From Pseudomonas helleri (GTDB taxonomy: Bacteria > Pseudomonadota > Gammaproteobacteria > Pseudomonadales > Pseudomonadaceae), in contig NZ_JYLD01000002.1 of NCBI RefSeq assembly GCF_001043025.1, positions 1 to 64,000 on the forward strand: DNA of 64,000 bases. The letters are read 5' to 3'. Positions 41,216 to 50,888 of this stretch are shown in pieces (positions within the stretch are counted from its first letter, which is position 1; each line of letters starts with the position of its first letter). The notes beneath the pieces were generated by a model. It was not told the origin of the DNA. It saw only the letters and a program-made list of their open reading frames with translations, and ran no database searches. Position numbers and translations under genes: made by a program.

Positions 41216-43633
41216 ATGAGCACTGATGGTGCTTTGAGTAGAAGCCGCTTGCTGCCGACATTGCTCGGTATCCTGCTGGTGTTAATGGGCCTGGCCATGT
41301 TGGTCGGGGGTATCAAGCTGGTGACACTCGGCGGATCGACGTACTACCTGCTGGCCGGTATCGGCTTCGGGCTGTCGGGCGCCCTGCTGATCGCCGGGCG
41401 CCGTGCGGCGCTGGCGTTGTACGCACTGGTTCTGTTCGCCAGCACCGTCTGGGCGCTGATCGAAGTCGGTCTGGACTGGTGGCAACTGGTGCCGCGTCTG
41501 GCCCTGTGGTTCGCCATCGGCATCGTTCTGCTGCTGCCATGGTTGCGTCGCCCGCTGTTGCGCGGCCAGTCGGCACCGGTAGCAACCGGCGCGCTGAGCA
41601 TCGCCGTGGTCCTGGCAGGTGTGGCTGCACTGGCAAGCCAGTTCACCAACCCTGGCGAGATCAAGGGCGAGCTGGGTCGTGACGCCGTTCCGGGCATGGC
41701 CAACACCGCACCCGACATGCCTGAAGGTGACTGGCAGTCCTATGGCCGTAGCGGCTATGGCGATCGTTACTCGCCACTGAAACAAATCACCCCGCAAAAC
41801 GCCCACAGCCTGGTGCCTGCCTGGACCATGCGTACTGGCGACATGCCAGGGCCGAATGACCCGGGTGAAACCACCGCTGAAAACACCCCGCTGAAAGTTA
41901 ACGGCATGCTCTATGTGTGCACGCCGCATAGCCAGGTGATTGCGCTTGATCCGGACAGCGGCAAGGAAATCTGGCGCTACGATCCGAAGATCAGCACGCA
42001 AAATGCTGCCAACTTCAAAGGCTGGGCACACATGACGTGCCGTGGCGTGAGCTATCACGACGAAAACGCCTACGCCAAAGCCAGCACTGAACAAAGCGCT
42101 GCCGAGCCGGCTGCAGCCACGTCGAGCAACTCTTGCCCGCGTCGTCTGTTCTTGCCAACCGCCGACACCCGCCTGATCGCCCTCAATGCCGACACCGGTA
42201 AAGTCTGCGAAGACTTCGGTGACCACGGCTCGGTCGACCTGCGCCACAACATCGGCAGCTTTGCACCCGGCGGTTACTACTCCACATCGCCACCTGCGGT
42301 CACCAAAGACCTGGTAGTGATTGGCGGCCACGTGACCGACAACGTCTCCACTGACGAGCCATCCGGCGTGATCCGTGCGTACGACGTACGTACCGGCAAG
42401 CTGGTCTGGAACTGGGACAGCGGCAACCCGGACGACACCACGCCGATTGCTGAAGGCCAAACCTACACCCGCAACTCGCCTAACATGTGGTCGATGTTCG
42501 CGGTCGATGAAAACCTCGGCATGCTTTACCTGCCGATGGGCAACCAGATGCCTGACCAATATGGTGGCGACCGTACCGAAGACTCCGAGCGTTACAGCGC
42601 TGGCGTGACGGCACTGGACATCACCACCGGTAAGGTTCGCTGGTACCGTCAGTTCACTCACCATGACCTGTGGGACATGGACGTGGGCGGTCAGCCGACC
42701 CTTATGGACCTGAAGACTGCTGACGGCGTGAAACCGGCGCTGCTGGCGTCGACCAAGCAAGGCAGCATCTACGTTGTTGACCGTCGTAATGGCGAAGACA
42801 TCGTGCCGATCCGCGAAATCCCGGCGCCGGGCGGTGCTGTCGCAGGTGACCACACCGCGCCGACCCAACCGCGTTCGGACCTGAACATGATCCCGCCGCA
42901 ACTGACCGAGCGTGACATGTGGGGCGTGACCCCGTTTGACCAAATGCTCTGCCGGATCAACTTCAAATCCCTGCGCTACGACGGCATGTACACCCCGCCT
43001 TCGCTGCAAGGTTCGATCGTTTACCCGGGCAACTTCGGCGTGTTTGACTGGGGCGGCATTTCGGTCGACCCAGTGCGTCAGATCGCGTTCCTGAACCCGA
43101 GCTACATGGCGTTCACCTCCAAGCTGGTACCCCAGGCTGACGTAGCGGCCATGGGCCCACGCAAAGGCGAAACCTCGGGCGTGCAACCGAACAAGGGCGC
43201 TCCGTACGGCGTGATCCTTGAGCCGCTGTTGTCGCCGGTTGGCCTGCCTTGCCAGGCGCCGTCGTGGGGTTACGTTGCAGCGGTCGACCTGACCAACAAC
43301 AACGTGATCTGGAAACACAAGAACGGCACCGTGCGTGACAGCTCGCCAGTACCGATCCCGCTGCCAATGGGCGTTCCAAGCCTGGGCGGGACCGTGACCA
43401 CGGCCGGTGGCGTTGCTTTCCTGAGCGGCACCCTGGACCAATACCTGCGTGCTTACGACGTGAACAACGGTAAAGTCCTGTGGGAAGGTCGCCTGCCAGC
43501 AGGCGGTCAAGCCACGCCAATGACCTACGCAGGCAAGGACGGCACCCAATACGTGCTCGTCATGGCCGGTGGTCATGGTGGTCTGGGCACCCAAAAGGGT
43601 GACTACATCATGGCGTTCAAACTGGCTAAATAA
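41216..43633 (+). CDS. gcd: Membrane-bound PQQ-dependent glucose dehydrogenase
   Basis: This 805-residue quinoprotein oxidises glucose to gluconate in the periplasm and passes electrons to ubiquinone. Five N-terminal membrane helices (about residues 10-140) anchor it; then comes the eight-bladed PQQ propeller, with landmarks DWQSYGRSGYGDRYSPLKQI, GWAHMTCRGV, GGYYSTSPPAV and WDMDVGGQPTLMDL, and a C-terminal GGHGGLGTQKGDYIMAFKL. GGAG precedes the ATG by about ten bases. It sits with OprB and ends in a strong terminator. Confidence 0.97.
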   Translation: MSTDGALSRSRLLPTLLGILLVLMGLAMLVGGIKLVTLGGSTYYLLAGIGFGLSGALLIAGRRAALALYALVLFASTVWALIEVGLDWWQLVPRLALWFAIGIVLLLPWLRRPLLRGQSAPVATGALSIAVVLAGVAALASQFTNPGEIKGELGRDAVPGMANTAPDMPEGDWQSYGRSGYGDRYSPLKQITPQNAHSLVPAWTMRTGDMPGPNDPGETTAENTPLKVNGMLYVCTPHSQVIALDPDSGKEIWRYDPKISTQNAANFKGWAHMTCRGVSYHDENAYAKASTEQSAAEPAAATSSNSCPRRLFLPTADTRLIALNADTGKVCEDFGDHGSVDLRHNIGSFAPGGYYSTSPPAVTKDLVVIGGHVTDNVSTDEPSGVIRAYDVRTGKLVWNWDSGNPDDTTPIAEGQTYTRNSPNMWSMFAVDENLGMLYLPMGNQMPDQYGGDRTEDSERYSAGVTALDITTGKVRWYRQFTHHDLWDMDVGGQPTLMDLKTADGVKPALLASTKQGSIYVVDRRNGEDIVPIREIPAPGGAVAGDHTAPTQPRSDLNMIPPQLTERDMWGVTPFDQMLCRINFKSLRYDGMYTPPSLQGSIVYPGNFGVFDWGGISVDPVRQIAFLNPSYMAFTSKLVPQADVAAMGPRKGETSGVQPNKGAPYGVILEPLLSPVGLPCQAPSWGYVAAVDLTNNNVIWKHKNGTVRDSSPVPIPLPMGVPSLGGTVTTAGGVAFLSGTLDQYLRAYDVNNGKVLWEGRLPAGGQATPMTYAGKDGTQYVLVMAGGHGGLGTQKGDYIMAFKLAK

Positions 43634-43651
43634 GCGTTACAGCCAGGTATG

Positions 43652-43686
43652 AAAAAGGCGGCTATCTCTCGATAGCCGCCTTTTTT
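43652..43686. terminator. Rho-independent terminator after gcd
   Basis: GGCGGCTATC (43657-43666) pairs with GATAGCCGCC (43671-43680) around TCTC, followed by six T and preceded by five A, so it can work on both strands. It separates gcd from the convergent EAL gene. Confidence 0.9.
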
Positions 43687-43694
43687 ATGGCCAT

Positions 43695-43735
43695 TGTAGG
43701 AGCGAGCTCGCCTCGCGATCTTTTGATCTTTCAAA
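43695..43735. repeat. REP half-element
   Basis: TGTAGGAGCGAGCTCGCCTCGCGATC with TTTTGATCTTTCAAAG is a single REP arm in the gap between convergent genes; one base of the core differs (CTCG for CTTG). Confidence 0.75.
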
Positions 43736-43741
43736 GAAGCG

Positions 43742-46084
43742 TTACGCCGTAGCCCGCAACTCATTCAACCAGCTTTCAAACGCCGCAGCGTCCAGCGGGC
43801 GGCTGATCAGGTAGCCTTGCGCCGTGTCGCACTGCCAGCGCTTGAGCAAGTCCAGGCTGTGAGGGTATTCAACGCCTTCGGCCACCACTTTTAGCCCCAG
43901 GTTATGGCTCATTTCAATGGTCGAGCGCACGATCACCGCATCTTCACTGGCTTCGTCCAGGTTACGCACAAAGGACTGGTCAATTTTCAGTTCCTGTACC
44001 GGCAACCGCTTGAGGTGGGCCAGCGAGGAATAGCCCGTGCCAAAGTCGTCCACCGACAAACTGATCCCGCAATCGCGTAGCCCTCTGAGCACCGCCAGCG
44101 AATGCTCGGGGTCGTGCATCACCGCGCTTTCGGTGATCTCGAAAGTCAGTTGCTGCGCTGCCACCTGATACTGCGCCAGCAAGGCCTGCACTTGCGGGGC
44201 CAGGCAATCACCGCGCAAATCGTCCGCCGAGATGTTGATCGACAGTTGCAGGTGCAGCCCGCGGTGGTTCCACTCGACCAGTTGCCGAATGCTCGCTTCA
44301 ATCACCCAGTCGGTCAGCAGTTTCATGCTCCCGGAGCGTTCTGCCAGCGGGATGAACTCTGCCGGTGAGACCACGCCAAACACCGGATGCTGCCAACGCA
44401 GCAAAGCTTCGGCCTGGCTCACATGCCCGCTGCGCAGGTCGAGTTTGGGCTGGTACTGAATAAACAGTTCGCCGTCACTGGCGGCATGGCGCAAGTCCCG
44501 AATCAACTGAATTTGCCGTTGATGCGCGAGGTCGCGGTCCTGTTGATAGACCTGCAGATAGCCGGTCAAGGCCGCTGCGTCACTGCGCGCAATGGCAGCG
44601 CGGGCCATCAGCTCTTCGGCGGTTTGGCCATGGGTTGGATACACCGAGATGCCCATGCGAACATCCAGTTGCACATCATGCCCGTCGAGGTTCAGGGGCT
44701 GGCTCAACAATCCATACAAGCGATCCGCCATCTCCACCCCGGCATCGACCTGGGTGTTTTCCAGCAGCAACAAGAATTCGTTGCCGGTGATGCGTGCGGC
44801 CGTGCTGCTTTCAGGCAGTGCCTCGATCAGCACATGGGTGGTTTTGAGCATGATCAACTCCAGACCTTCCGGGCCAGAGCTTTCTCTGATCAAGCGGTAA
44901 TTTTCAATCCCCAGATAAATCAACACCACGCTGCGTCGGGCGGTAATGGCGCTGCCCAGGCGCTCCATGACCAACGCCCGGTTGGGCAGCCCGGTCAATG
45001 GATCATGCAATGCGTTGTGCGCCAATTGCTGTTCACGCACAGCAATTCCGTTTTGCATGGCATTGAATGCCCTGGCCAGAAAACCCAGTTCATCGCGGCG
45101 TTTAAGCACCACCGGTGTTGAGTAGTCACCCCGCCCGATACGCTGCGCCGCTGCGGCCAGCAGGCTGACCGGGCGCGACACTTCTCGCGCCAGCCACAAG
45201 GCGCCCAGCAATGAGGCCAGCAAGGCCGCGAGGGAGATCCATAAAAACTTGCGGTCCAGCGAGGTGAACGCCTGCAGTGTCTGGTCCAGCGGGCTTTGCA
45301 GCAAGGCCATGACCTGACCGTTGGCGGGGTCGCCTGAGTTGGCCAGTTGCAGCAGTTGCCCCAAAAAGCGCTTACCGGCGAACTCACTGAAGTGCGTCAA
45401 GGGCCCCGGAGGGTTGTCGCGCAAGAACCGCACAAGGCTCTCTTCCATCGCCTCTGGCTGGGTGCTGGCCAGCGCCCCGGAACGCCCGTCTTTCACTCCC
45501 AAAAATGACACCTCAAGGTTGCTCAAGGTGCGTAACTCTTGGGCAAATACTTCATCCATCGGCATCGCCGACACCACCCGCATCACGGGCAAAGGCGCCA
45601 GCACCACACCTTGCACCATCATGTAGGGGCGCTCGTCGAGTACCCCGATCAGCTTGATCTGTGAGCCGCGCCGCGCCTGGCTCAAGGCTTGGGCATACGG
45701 AAAAGTCTGGCCTGGCGGCAGGCTCGCCAGGGTACTGATGATGATCTTGCCCCGCAGGTCGAGCACGAACAAATCACTGTCGCGCAGGCTGGCCTCGAAG
45801 GTTTCCAGGGCGTTTTCAATTTCTTGCGGGCGACCATCGATGACGGCTTCACGAAAATCCTGGTCATTGGTCAGCCAGTTAAGGCCGTACTGAATACGCC
45901 GCGCACGAAAATCGACAAACCGTTCGAACACCCGGGTGCCGTTTTTCAACTGATTTTCAGCTTGATCGCTGGCCGCCGTGACGGTCGCCGCCTTTACCGC
46001 GAAATACACGGCACCGATCACGACCAGCAACAGCAGCGCGAGTACGAAGCTGATATGAGCCTGAAAGCTATTGCGCAATTTCAT
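43742..46084 (-). CDS. GGDEF-EAL protein, degenerate GGDEF and intact EAL (c-di-GMP phosphodiesterase)
   Basis: This 780-residue protein has a TM helix (about 10-30), a periplasmic sensor (about 35-265), a second TM helix, HAMP (about 290-345), then GGDEF and EAL domains. The GGDEF active site reads TGNEF, lacking the signature glycine and aspartate, so cyclase activity is unlikely. The EAL domain has AEALLRW, SINISADDL, DDFGTGYSS, KIDQSFV and the EGVE loop intact, so it should hydrolyse c-di-GMP. A periplasmic sensor implies response to an external cue. It stands alone and converges on gcd. Confidence 0.9.
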   Translation of the reverse strand: MKLRNSFQAHISFVLALLLLVVIGAVYFAVKAATVTAASDQAENQLKNGTRVFERFVDFRARRIQYGLNWLTNDQDFREAVIDGRPQEIENALETFEASLRDSDLFVLDLRGKIIISTLASLPPGQTFPYAQALSQARRGSQIKLIGVLDERPYMMVQGVVLAPLPVMRVVSAMPMDEVFAQELRTLSNLEVSFLGVKDGRSGALASTQPEAMEESLVRFLRDNPPGPLTHFSEFAGKRFLGQLLQLANSGDPANGQVMALLQSPLDQTLQAFTSLDRKFLWISLAALLASLLGALWLAREVSRPVSLLAAAAQRIGRGDYSTPVVLKRRDELGFLARAFNAMQNGIAVREQQLAHNALHDPLTGLPNRALVMERLGSAITARRSVVLIYLGIENYRLIRESSGPEGLELIMLKTTHVLIEALPESSTAARITGNEFLLLLENTQVDAGVEMADRLYGLLSQPLNLDGHDVQLDVRMGISVYPTHGQTAEELMARAAIARSDAAALTGYLQVYQQDRDLAHQRQIQLIRDLRHAASDGELFIQYQPKLDLRSGHVSQAEALLRWQHPVFGVVSPAEFIPLAERSGSMKLLTDWVIEASIRQLVEWNHRGLHLQLSINISADDLRGDCLAPQVQALLAQYQVAAQQLTFEITESAVMHDPEHSLAVLRGLRDCGISLSVDDFGTGYSSLAHLKRLPVQELKIDQSFVRNLDEASEDAVIVRSTIEMSHNLGLKVVAEGVEYPHSLDLLKRWQCDTAQGYLISRPLDAAAFESWLNELRATA

Positions 46085-46447
46085 CGGCGGGCCTCAATCC
46101 ATTGACGATGTACTGCCTGTGTAACGAATCCCTGAGGCATGCGGGCACTCTCTCGCCAACTTAAAAGTCAAATAACTGACTTTTAGCCCAGCTTTGATAA
46201 TTTTCCAGCCTCGTCGTCACAAACAAGAAGATCGCCTAATAAATACGGGCCGTCTACCGTCAAGTTGTTGGCGACAAAGGCTTAGCTTTTTTACTGGCAT
46301 GCAACAACGCAACACGCGCACGGAAAGAAACGGCGCCTTGGCCTATGGTTGGGTGTTAGCTGATTTACGCGGTGAACAAAACTTCACCATTGAAACCTCT
46401 GGTTCCGTGCCCCATCTAAAGCACATACCCCATTGCGCAGGTGCCCC
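46085..46447. other. Intergenic region before lon2: hairpin and heat-shock promoter
   Basis: TAAAAGTCA (46162-46170) and TGACTTTTA (46177-46185) form a 9-bp inverted repeat around a six-base loop. The rest is AT-richer and holds the sigma-32-type promoter listed separately. No gene is visible. Confidence 0.5.
46389..46417 (+). promoter_or_regulatory. Candidate sigma-32 heat-shock promoter of lon2
   Basis: ATTGAAA at 46389-46395 and CCCCATCT at 46410-46417 match the -35 (CTTGAAA) and -10 (CCCCATNT) consensus of sigma-32, with a 14-base spacer. Transcription would start about 24 bases before the ATG. Confidence 0.75.
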
Positions 46448-48877
46448 ATGAGCGACCAGCAAAATTTTAAAGAGAACACCGTCGAGCACGCTGATATAGA
46501 ACACAACGAAGCTGAATCAACCGCTCACAAGGGCGGGACCGAGCTGGCCTTGCCGGGTCAGAACCTGCCGGACAAGGTGTACATCATCCCGATTCACAAT
46601 CGGCCGTTCTTCCCGGCACAAGTGCTGCCGGTCATCGTCAACGAAGAACCCTGGGCCGAAACCCTCGACCTGGTCAGCAAGTCGCCTCATCACTCGCTGG
46701 CGTTGTTTTTTGTCGACACGCCCACTGATGATCCGCGCCATTTTGATACCACCAGCCTGCCCGAGTACGGCACGCTGGTGAAAGTGCACCACGCCAGTCG
46801 CGAAAACGGCAAATTGCAATTTGTGGCACAGGGCCTGAGCCGTGTGCGCATCAGCATGTGGCTCAAACACCACCGCCCGCCGTACCTGGTGGAAGTCGAA
46901 TACCCGCAGGAAGCCAATCAGCCCACCGACGAAGTCCGGGCTTACGGCATGGCGCTGATCAACGCGATCAAAGAGTTGCTGCCGCTTAACCCGCTGTACA
47001 GCGAAGAGCTGAAAAACTACCTCAACCGCTTTAGCCCTAACGACCCTTCGCCCCTCACCGACTTTGCCGCCGCCTTGACCTCGGCCACAGGCAACGAGCT
47101 GCAAGAAGTGCTCGATTGCGTGCCCGTCCTCAAGCGCATGGAAAAAGTCTTGCCGATGCTGCGCAAGGAAGTTGAAGTCGCCCGCCTGCAAAATGAAATT
47201 TCCGCCGAAGTTAACCTCAAGATCGGTGAACATCAGCGTGAATTTTTCCTTAAAGAGCAGCTCAAGGTCATTCAGCAAGAGCTGGGGCTGACCAAAGATG
47301 ATCGCAGTGCCGACATCGAGCAATTCAAGCAACGCCTTGAAGGCAAGACTCTGCCCGCCCAGGCCCGCAAGCGCATTGACGAAGAAATCAACAAACTGTC
47401 GATTCTTGAGACTGGCTCGCCCGAGTACGCGGTAACCCGCAATTACCTGGATTGGGCCAGCTCAGTGCCGTGGGGCGTGTTCGGCAAGGACAAACTGGAC
47501 CTCAAGCACGCGCGCAAGGTGCTCGACGCCCACCACGCCGGGCTGGATGACATCAAAGACCGCATCCTCGAGTTCCTCGCCGTGGGCGCTTACAAAGGCT
47601 CGGTCAGTGGCTCGATCGTGTTGCTGGTCGGCCCGCCGGGCGTGGGTAAAACCAGTGTCGGCAAGTCGATTGCCGAATCGCTGGGCCGTCCGTTCTATCG
47701 CTTCAGCGTCGGCGGCATGCGCGACGAAGCCGAGATCAAGGGCCATCGTCGAACCTACATCGGTGCCCAGCCGGGCAAGCTGGTGCAGGCGCTTAAAGAC
47801 GTTGAAGTGATGAACCCGGTGATCATGCTCGACGAGATCGACAAGATGGGCCAAAGCTTCCAGGGCGACCCGGCATCAGCGCTGCTGGAAACCCTCGACC
47901 CGGAGCAAAACGTCGACTTCCTCGACCATTACCTGGACTTGCGCCTGGACCTGTCGAAAGTGCTGTTTGTGTGCACCGCCAACACGCTGGACTCGATCCC
48001 CGGCCCTCTGCTCGACCGCATGGAAGTCATCCGCCTTTCGGGGTACATCACCGAAGAGAAAGTCGCGATTGCCAAGCGTCACCTGTGGCCTAAACAGCTG
48101 GAAAAAGCCGGTGTCGATAAAGCACGCCTGAGCATCACTGACAGTGCACTGCGCTTGCTCATTGATGGTTATGCCCGTGAAGCCGGTGTGCGCCAGTTGG
48201 AAAAACAACTGGGCAAGCTGGTGCGTAAGGCCGTGGTCAAGTTGCTCGACAACCCGGACGCGGTGATCAAGATCGGCCCTAAAGACCTCGAAGCCTCACT
48301 GGGCACCGCAGTGTTCCGCAACGAACAGGTCATCAGTGGCGTCGGCGTGATCACTGGCCTGGCCTGGACCAGCATGGGCGGCGCGACCTTACCCATTGAG
48401 GCCACACGCATTCACACGCTCAACCGCGGCTTCAAGCTGACGGGGCAATTGGGCGAGGTAATGAAAGAGTCTGCTGAAATCGCCTACAGCTACATCAGTT
48501 CCCACCTGAAGCAGTTTGGCGGCGACCCGCGTTTCTTTGACGAGGCCTTTGTGCACTTGCACGTGCCTGAAGGCGCCACGCCTAAAGACGGCCCAAGTGC
48601 CGGGGTCACCATGGCCAGCGCCTTGCTGTCTCTGGCGCGCAATCAGGCGCCGAAAAAAGGCATCGCCATGACCGGCGAACTGACCCTCACCGGCTATGTT
48701 CTGCCGATTGGCGGGGTGCGGGAAAAGGTCATTGCGGCCCGTCGGCAGAAAATCCACGAGTTAATCTTGCCCGAGGCGAATCGGGGCAAGTACGAGGAAC
48801 TGCCGGACTACTTGAAAGAAGGCATGACCGTGCACTTCGCCAAGCGCTTCACCGACGTGGCCAAAGTGCTGTTTTAA
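46448..48877 (+). CDS. asrA: Lon-family ATP-dependent protease, second copy (AsrA-like)
   Basis: This 809-residue Lon has an N-terminal substrate domain, an AAA+ module with VGPPGVGKTS (Walker A, about residue 396) and VIMLDEIDK (Walker B), and a protease domain with catalytic Ser717 in DGPSAGVT and Lys760 in REKVIAARR. An N-terminal extension of about 40 polar residues distinguishes it from the housekeeping Lon. In P. aeruginosa the matching copy is AsrA, a heat-shock and aminoglycoside-induced Lon. A sigma-32-type promoter lies upstream and no clp genes are adjacent. I start at the ATG at 46448. Confidence 0.93.
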   Translation: MSDQQNFKENTVEHADIEHNEAESTAHKGGTELALPGQNLPDKVYIIPIHNRPFFPAQVLPVIVNEEPWAETLDLVSKSPHHSLALFFVDTPTDDPRHFDTTSLPEYGTLVKVHHASRENGKLQFVAQGLSRVRISMWLKHHRPPYLVEVEYPQEANQPTDEVRAYGMALINAIKELLPLNPLYSEELKNYLNRFSPNDPSPLTDFAAALTSATGNELQEVLDCVPVLKRMEKVLPMLRKEVEVARLQNEISAEVNLKIGEHQREFFLKEQLKVIQQELGLTKDDRSADIEQFKQRLEGKTLPAQARKRIDEEINKLSILETGSPEYAVTRNYLDWASSVPWGVFGKDKLDLKHARKVLDAHHAGLDDIKDRILEFLAVGAYKGSVSGSIVLLVGPPGVGKTSVGKSIAESLGRPFYRFSVGGMRDEAEIKGHRRTYIGAQPGKLVQALKDVEVMNPVIMLDEIDKMGQSFQGDPASALLETLDPEQNVDFLDHYLDLRLDLSKVLFVCTANTLDSIPGPLLDRMEVIRLSGYITEEKVAIAKRHLWPKQLEKAGVDKARLSITDSALRLLIDGYAREAGVRQLEKQLGKLVRKAVVKLLDNPDAVIKIGPKDLEASLGTAVFRNEQVISGVGVITGLAWTSMGGATLPIEATRIHTLNRGFKLTGQLGEVMKESAEIAYSYISSHLKQFGGDPRFFDEAFVHLHVPEGATPKDGPSAGVTMASALLSLARNQAPKKGIAMTGELTLTGYVLPIGGVREKVIAARRQKIHELILPEANRGKYEELPDYLKEGMTVHFAKRFTDVAKVLF

Positions 48878-48939
48878 ACGCTACGTGTACTGCCCTCTGA
48901 GTCAAAAAGGCGCAAACCCTTGCACCAGAGGGGCTCGTA

Positions 48940-48972
48940 TATACAGGTTTGGCCACTGGCCAAACCTGTATA
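48940..48972. repeat. 33-base near-perfect palindrome after lon2
   Basis: TATACAGGTTTGGCCA (48940-48955) and TGGCCAAACCTGTATA (48957-48972) are exact inverted copies around a single C. It is too compact to be a typical stem-loop terminator and has no T-run. It may be a protein-binding site or a cruciform-forming element. Confidence 0.6.
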
Positions 48973-49015
48973 ACTAAACAACCTGTTATTTGTGACAGTA
49001 GACACATCTGTATTT

Positions 49016-49058
49016 CCCAACGTTAATAGCGTCTCAGCCGACAGGTATTAACGTTGGG
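49016..49058. promoter_or_regulatory. 13-bp inverted repeat overlapping the start of the unknown gene
   Basis: CCCAACGTTAATA (49016-49028) and TATTAACGTTGGG (49046-49058) are exact inverted copies with a 17-base spacer. They could be an operator or a leader hairpin controlling translation of the gene at 49066. Confidence 0.6.
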
Positions 49059-49065
49059 TACAGCT

Positions 49066-49560
49066 ATGCCACTTCACCATCCTGCGTACCAAAATCCGGA
49101 TGCCCTTTGGCGCAACGTTACGGGCCCAAGCGCTTTCAACCCCAGAACTCGCGGTGAACTCAAGGCCGAATTGCTCGACAGGCCGTCGTTTACGGCGCAA
49201 GAAATGACCTTCGCCAGCAGCCACAAAAAAATCATCGTGACCGCAGAGTTCGACGAGTTTGGCTCCAAGGCTTATCGCGCCATTGCCCTGACTCTGGACA
49301 TCAATATCCAGTCGGGTATCTACCTGTTTAAACAGGGAGAACCTGGCCCTGTGCAGGGGATGTCCTACATCGAATACGTTGAAGTTGATGGGCGCGAGAT
49401 GTACCACTTGAACCAGGCCAATGTCGGCACCTTGCACCTCAGCGTGATCGAGAGTTGCTACAGCGCCCGCCTGTTCACCTTTGAAGGCTCAGACCATAAA
49501 GGCGAAGCCCTTGAGATGTGCGGTGATTTCACCATCACCCCACCCCACGCCAGCTTCTGA
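49066..49560 (+). CDS. Protein of unknown function
   Basis: I do not recognise this 164-residue protein. It has no signal peptide or membrane helix. The C-terminal half appears to be beta-rich (HKKIIVTAEFDEFGSKAYRAIALTLDINIQSGIYLF, LHLSVIESCYSARLFTFEG) and ends DFTITPPHASF. The ATG at 49066 is used; an in-frame TTG at 49054 lies within the inverted repeat. The 13-bp inverted repeat just upstream may regulate it. Confidence 0.7.
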   Translation: MPLHHPAYQNPDALWRNVTGPSAFNPRTRGELKAELLDRPSFTAQEMTFASSHKKIIVTAEFDEFGSKAYRAIALTLDINIQSGIYLFKQGEPGPVQGMSYIEYVEVDGREMYHLNQANVGTLHLSVIESCYSARLFTFEGSDHKGEALEMCGDFTITPPHASF

Positions 49561-49646
49561 CTTTCCGGCTTGTGGCCGACGACAAATGGCGCAGCCGCCA
49601 TCATGGGGTATGCTGCGCACTTGTCTTTGTCCGACCGGAGCCTGCA

Positions 49647-50039
49647 ATGTCCCTCGCACGATTAGTCCCGCTGCTCAGCCTCGGTTTGCTGGCCGCCTGT
49701 GCGCACCCGCCTGCGCAAAACGTTACTGTTGAAGAACAAAGCGACTGCCCGATTCAACTGCATGTAGGGCAAAACCTCATGCTGTCGCTGCCCAGCAACC
49801 CCACCACCGGCTACCGCTGGGCCATCCAGGACTCGGCGGGCGGCGTGCTGCGCAGCCTTGGTCCTGAGGTCTACAACAGCAGCGATGACGGCCAACTGCT
49901 CGGCAGTGGCGGGCATTCGACCTGGCGCTTTGAGGCCTTTGCTGCGGGCAACGGCCGCCTGCGCCTGACCTCTCAGCAACCCTGGGAGCCCGAAGCAGAA
50001 CCGGCGCAAACCTTCGATTGCCCCATCACCGTTAACTGA
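49647..50039 (+). CDS. Chagasin-type cysteine protease inhibitor (lipoprotein)
   Basis: This 130-residue protein has a lipobox signal peptide (LLSLGLLAACAHP, lipid-modified Cys) and the I42 chagasin loops in order: NPTTGYRW, GSGGHSTWRFEA and QQPWEPEA. Such inhibitors block papain-like cysteine proteases by three loops. CGGAG lies before the ATG at 49647. The target protease is not in the window. Confidence 0.88.
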   Translation: MSLARLVPLLSLGLLAACAHPPAQNVTVEEQSDCPIQLHVGQNLMLSLPSNPTTGYRWAIQDSAGGVLRSLGPEVYNSSDDGQLLGSGGHSTWRFEAFAAGNGRLRLTSQQPWEPEAEPAQTFDCPITVN

Positions 50040-50129
50040 GCCTGCACGGCTTATCAGACAGACCGCGCATCCCGGCGCCAACTTGGCTAAAATGCGCCCC
50101 CGTTTTAACTATCCAGCGCCGGAACTGTC

Positions 50130-50888
50130 GTGAGCAAAGAAGTCGTGAGCAAAGAACCTGACCGTATTTTCGCCCAGCCCCTGGCCCAGGTCCCGGACTT
50201 CGCCTTTAACGAAGACGTGGTGCGGGTGTTCCCGGACATGATCAAGCGCTCGGTGCCGGGTTACCCGACGATTGTCGAAAACCTGGGCGTGCTCGCGGCT
50301 CAATTCGCCCAGCCCGACAGCGTGCTGTACGACTTGGGCAGTTCCTTGGGCGCGGTGACCCAGGCTTTGCGCCGCCATGTGCGCACCGATGGCTGCAAAG
50401 TCATTGCCGTGGACAACTCCACCGCCATGGTCGAGCGCTGCCGTGAATACCTCAACGCCCAGAACTCGATGTTTCAGGAGTTGCTGCCGGTCGAGGTAAT
50501 CGAAGGCGACATTCTGGCCCTGGAATTTCAGCCTGCCTCGGTAGTGGCGCTGAACTTCACCCTGCAATTTATCGCCCCTGACCAGCGCCTGGCCTTGCTC
50601 AGCCGGATTCGCCAGTCGTTGCTGCCGGGTGGCGCGATGATCCTCTCCGAGAAGCTGCGCTTCAGTGATCCCGAAGAGCATGCGCTGCTGACCGATCTGC
50701 ACATCGCCTTCAAGCGGGCCAACGGTTACAGCGACCTTGAAATTGCGCAAAAGCGCAGCGCCATCGAAAACGTCATGAAGCCCGACAGCCTCGAAGAACA
50801 CCGCGAACGCCTGCTGGCGGCCGGGTTCTCGAAAGTCGTGCCGTGGTTCCAGTGTCTTAACTTTGCCTCGTTGATTGCCTTGCCATGA
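50130..50888 (+). CDS. cmoA: Carboxy-SAM synthase
   Basis: This 252-residue Rossmann methyltransferase-fold enzyme converts S-adenosylmethionine and prephenate into carboxy-[21 protein letters not shown] (SAM binding), [17 protein letters not shown] and [17 protein letters not shown] are the CmoA landmarks. It starts at GTG 50130 (a second GTG at 50145 is possible) and overlaps cmoB by four bases. Confidence 0.96.
   Translation: MSKEVVSKEPDRIFAQPLAQVPDFAFNEDVVRVFPDMIKRSVPGYPTIVENLGVLAAQFAQPDSVLYDLGSSLGAVTQALRRHVRTDGCKVIAVDNSTAMVERCREYLNAQNSMFQELLPVEVIEGDILALEFQPASVVALNFTLQFIAPDQRLALLSRIRQSLLPGGAMILSEKLRFSDPEEHALLTDLHIAFKRANGYSDLEIAQKRSAIENVMKPDSLEEHRERLLAAGFSKVVPWFQCLNFASLIALP

Noticed and set aside
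41282..43594. 770-codon open frame antisense to gcd
   Set aside because: High GC codon use leaves the opposite strand free of stops; the gcd frame has full family support.
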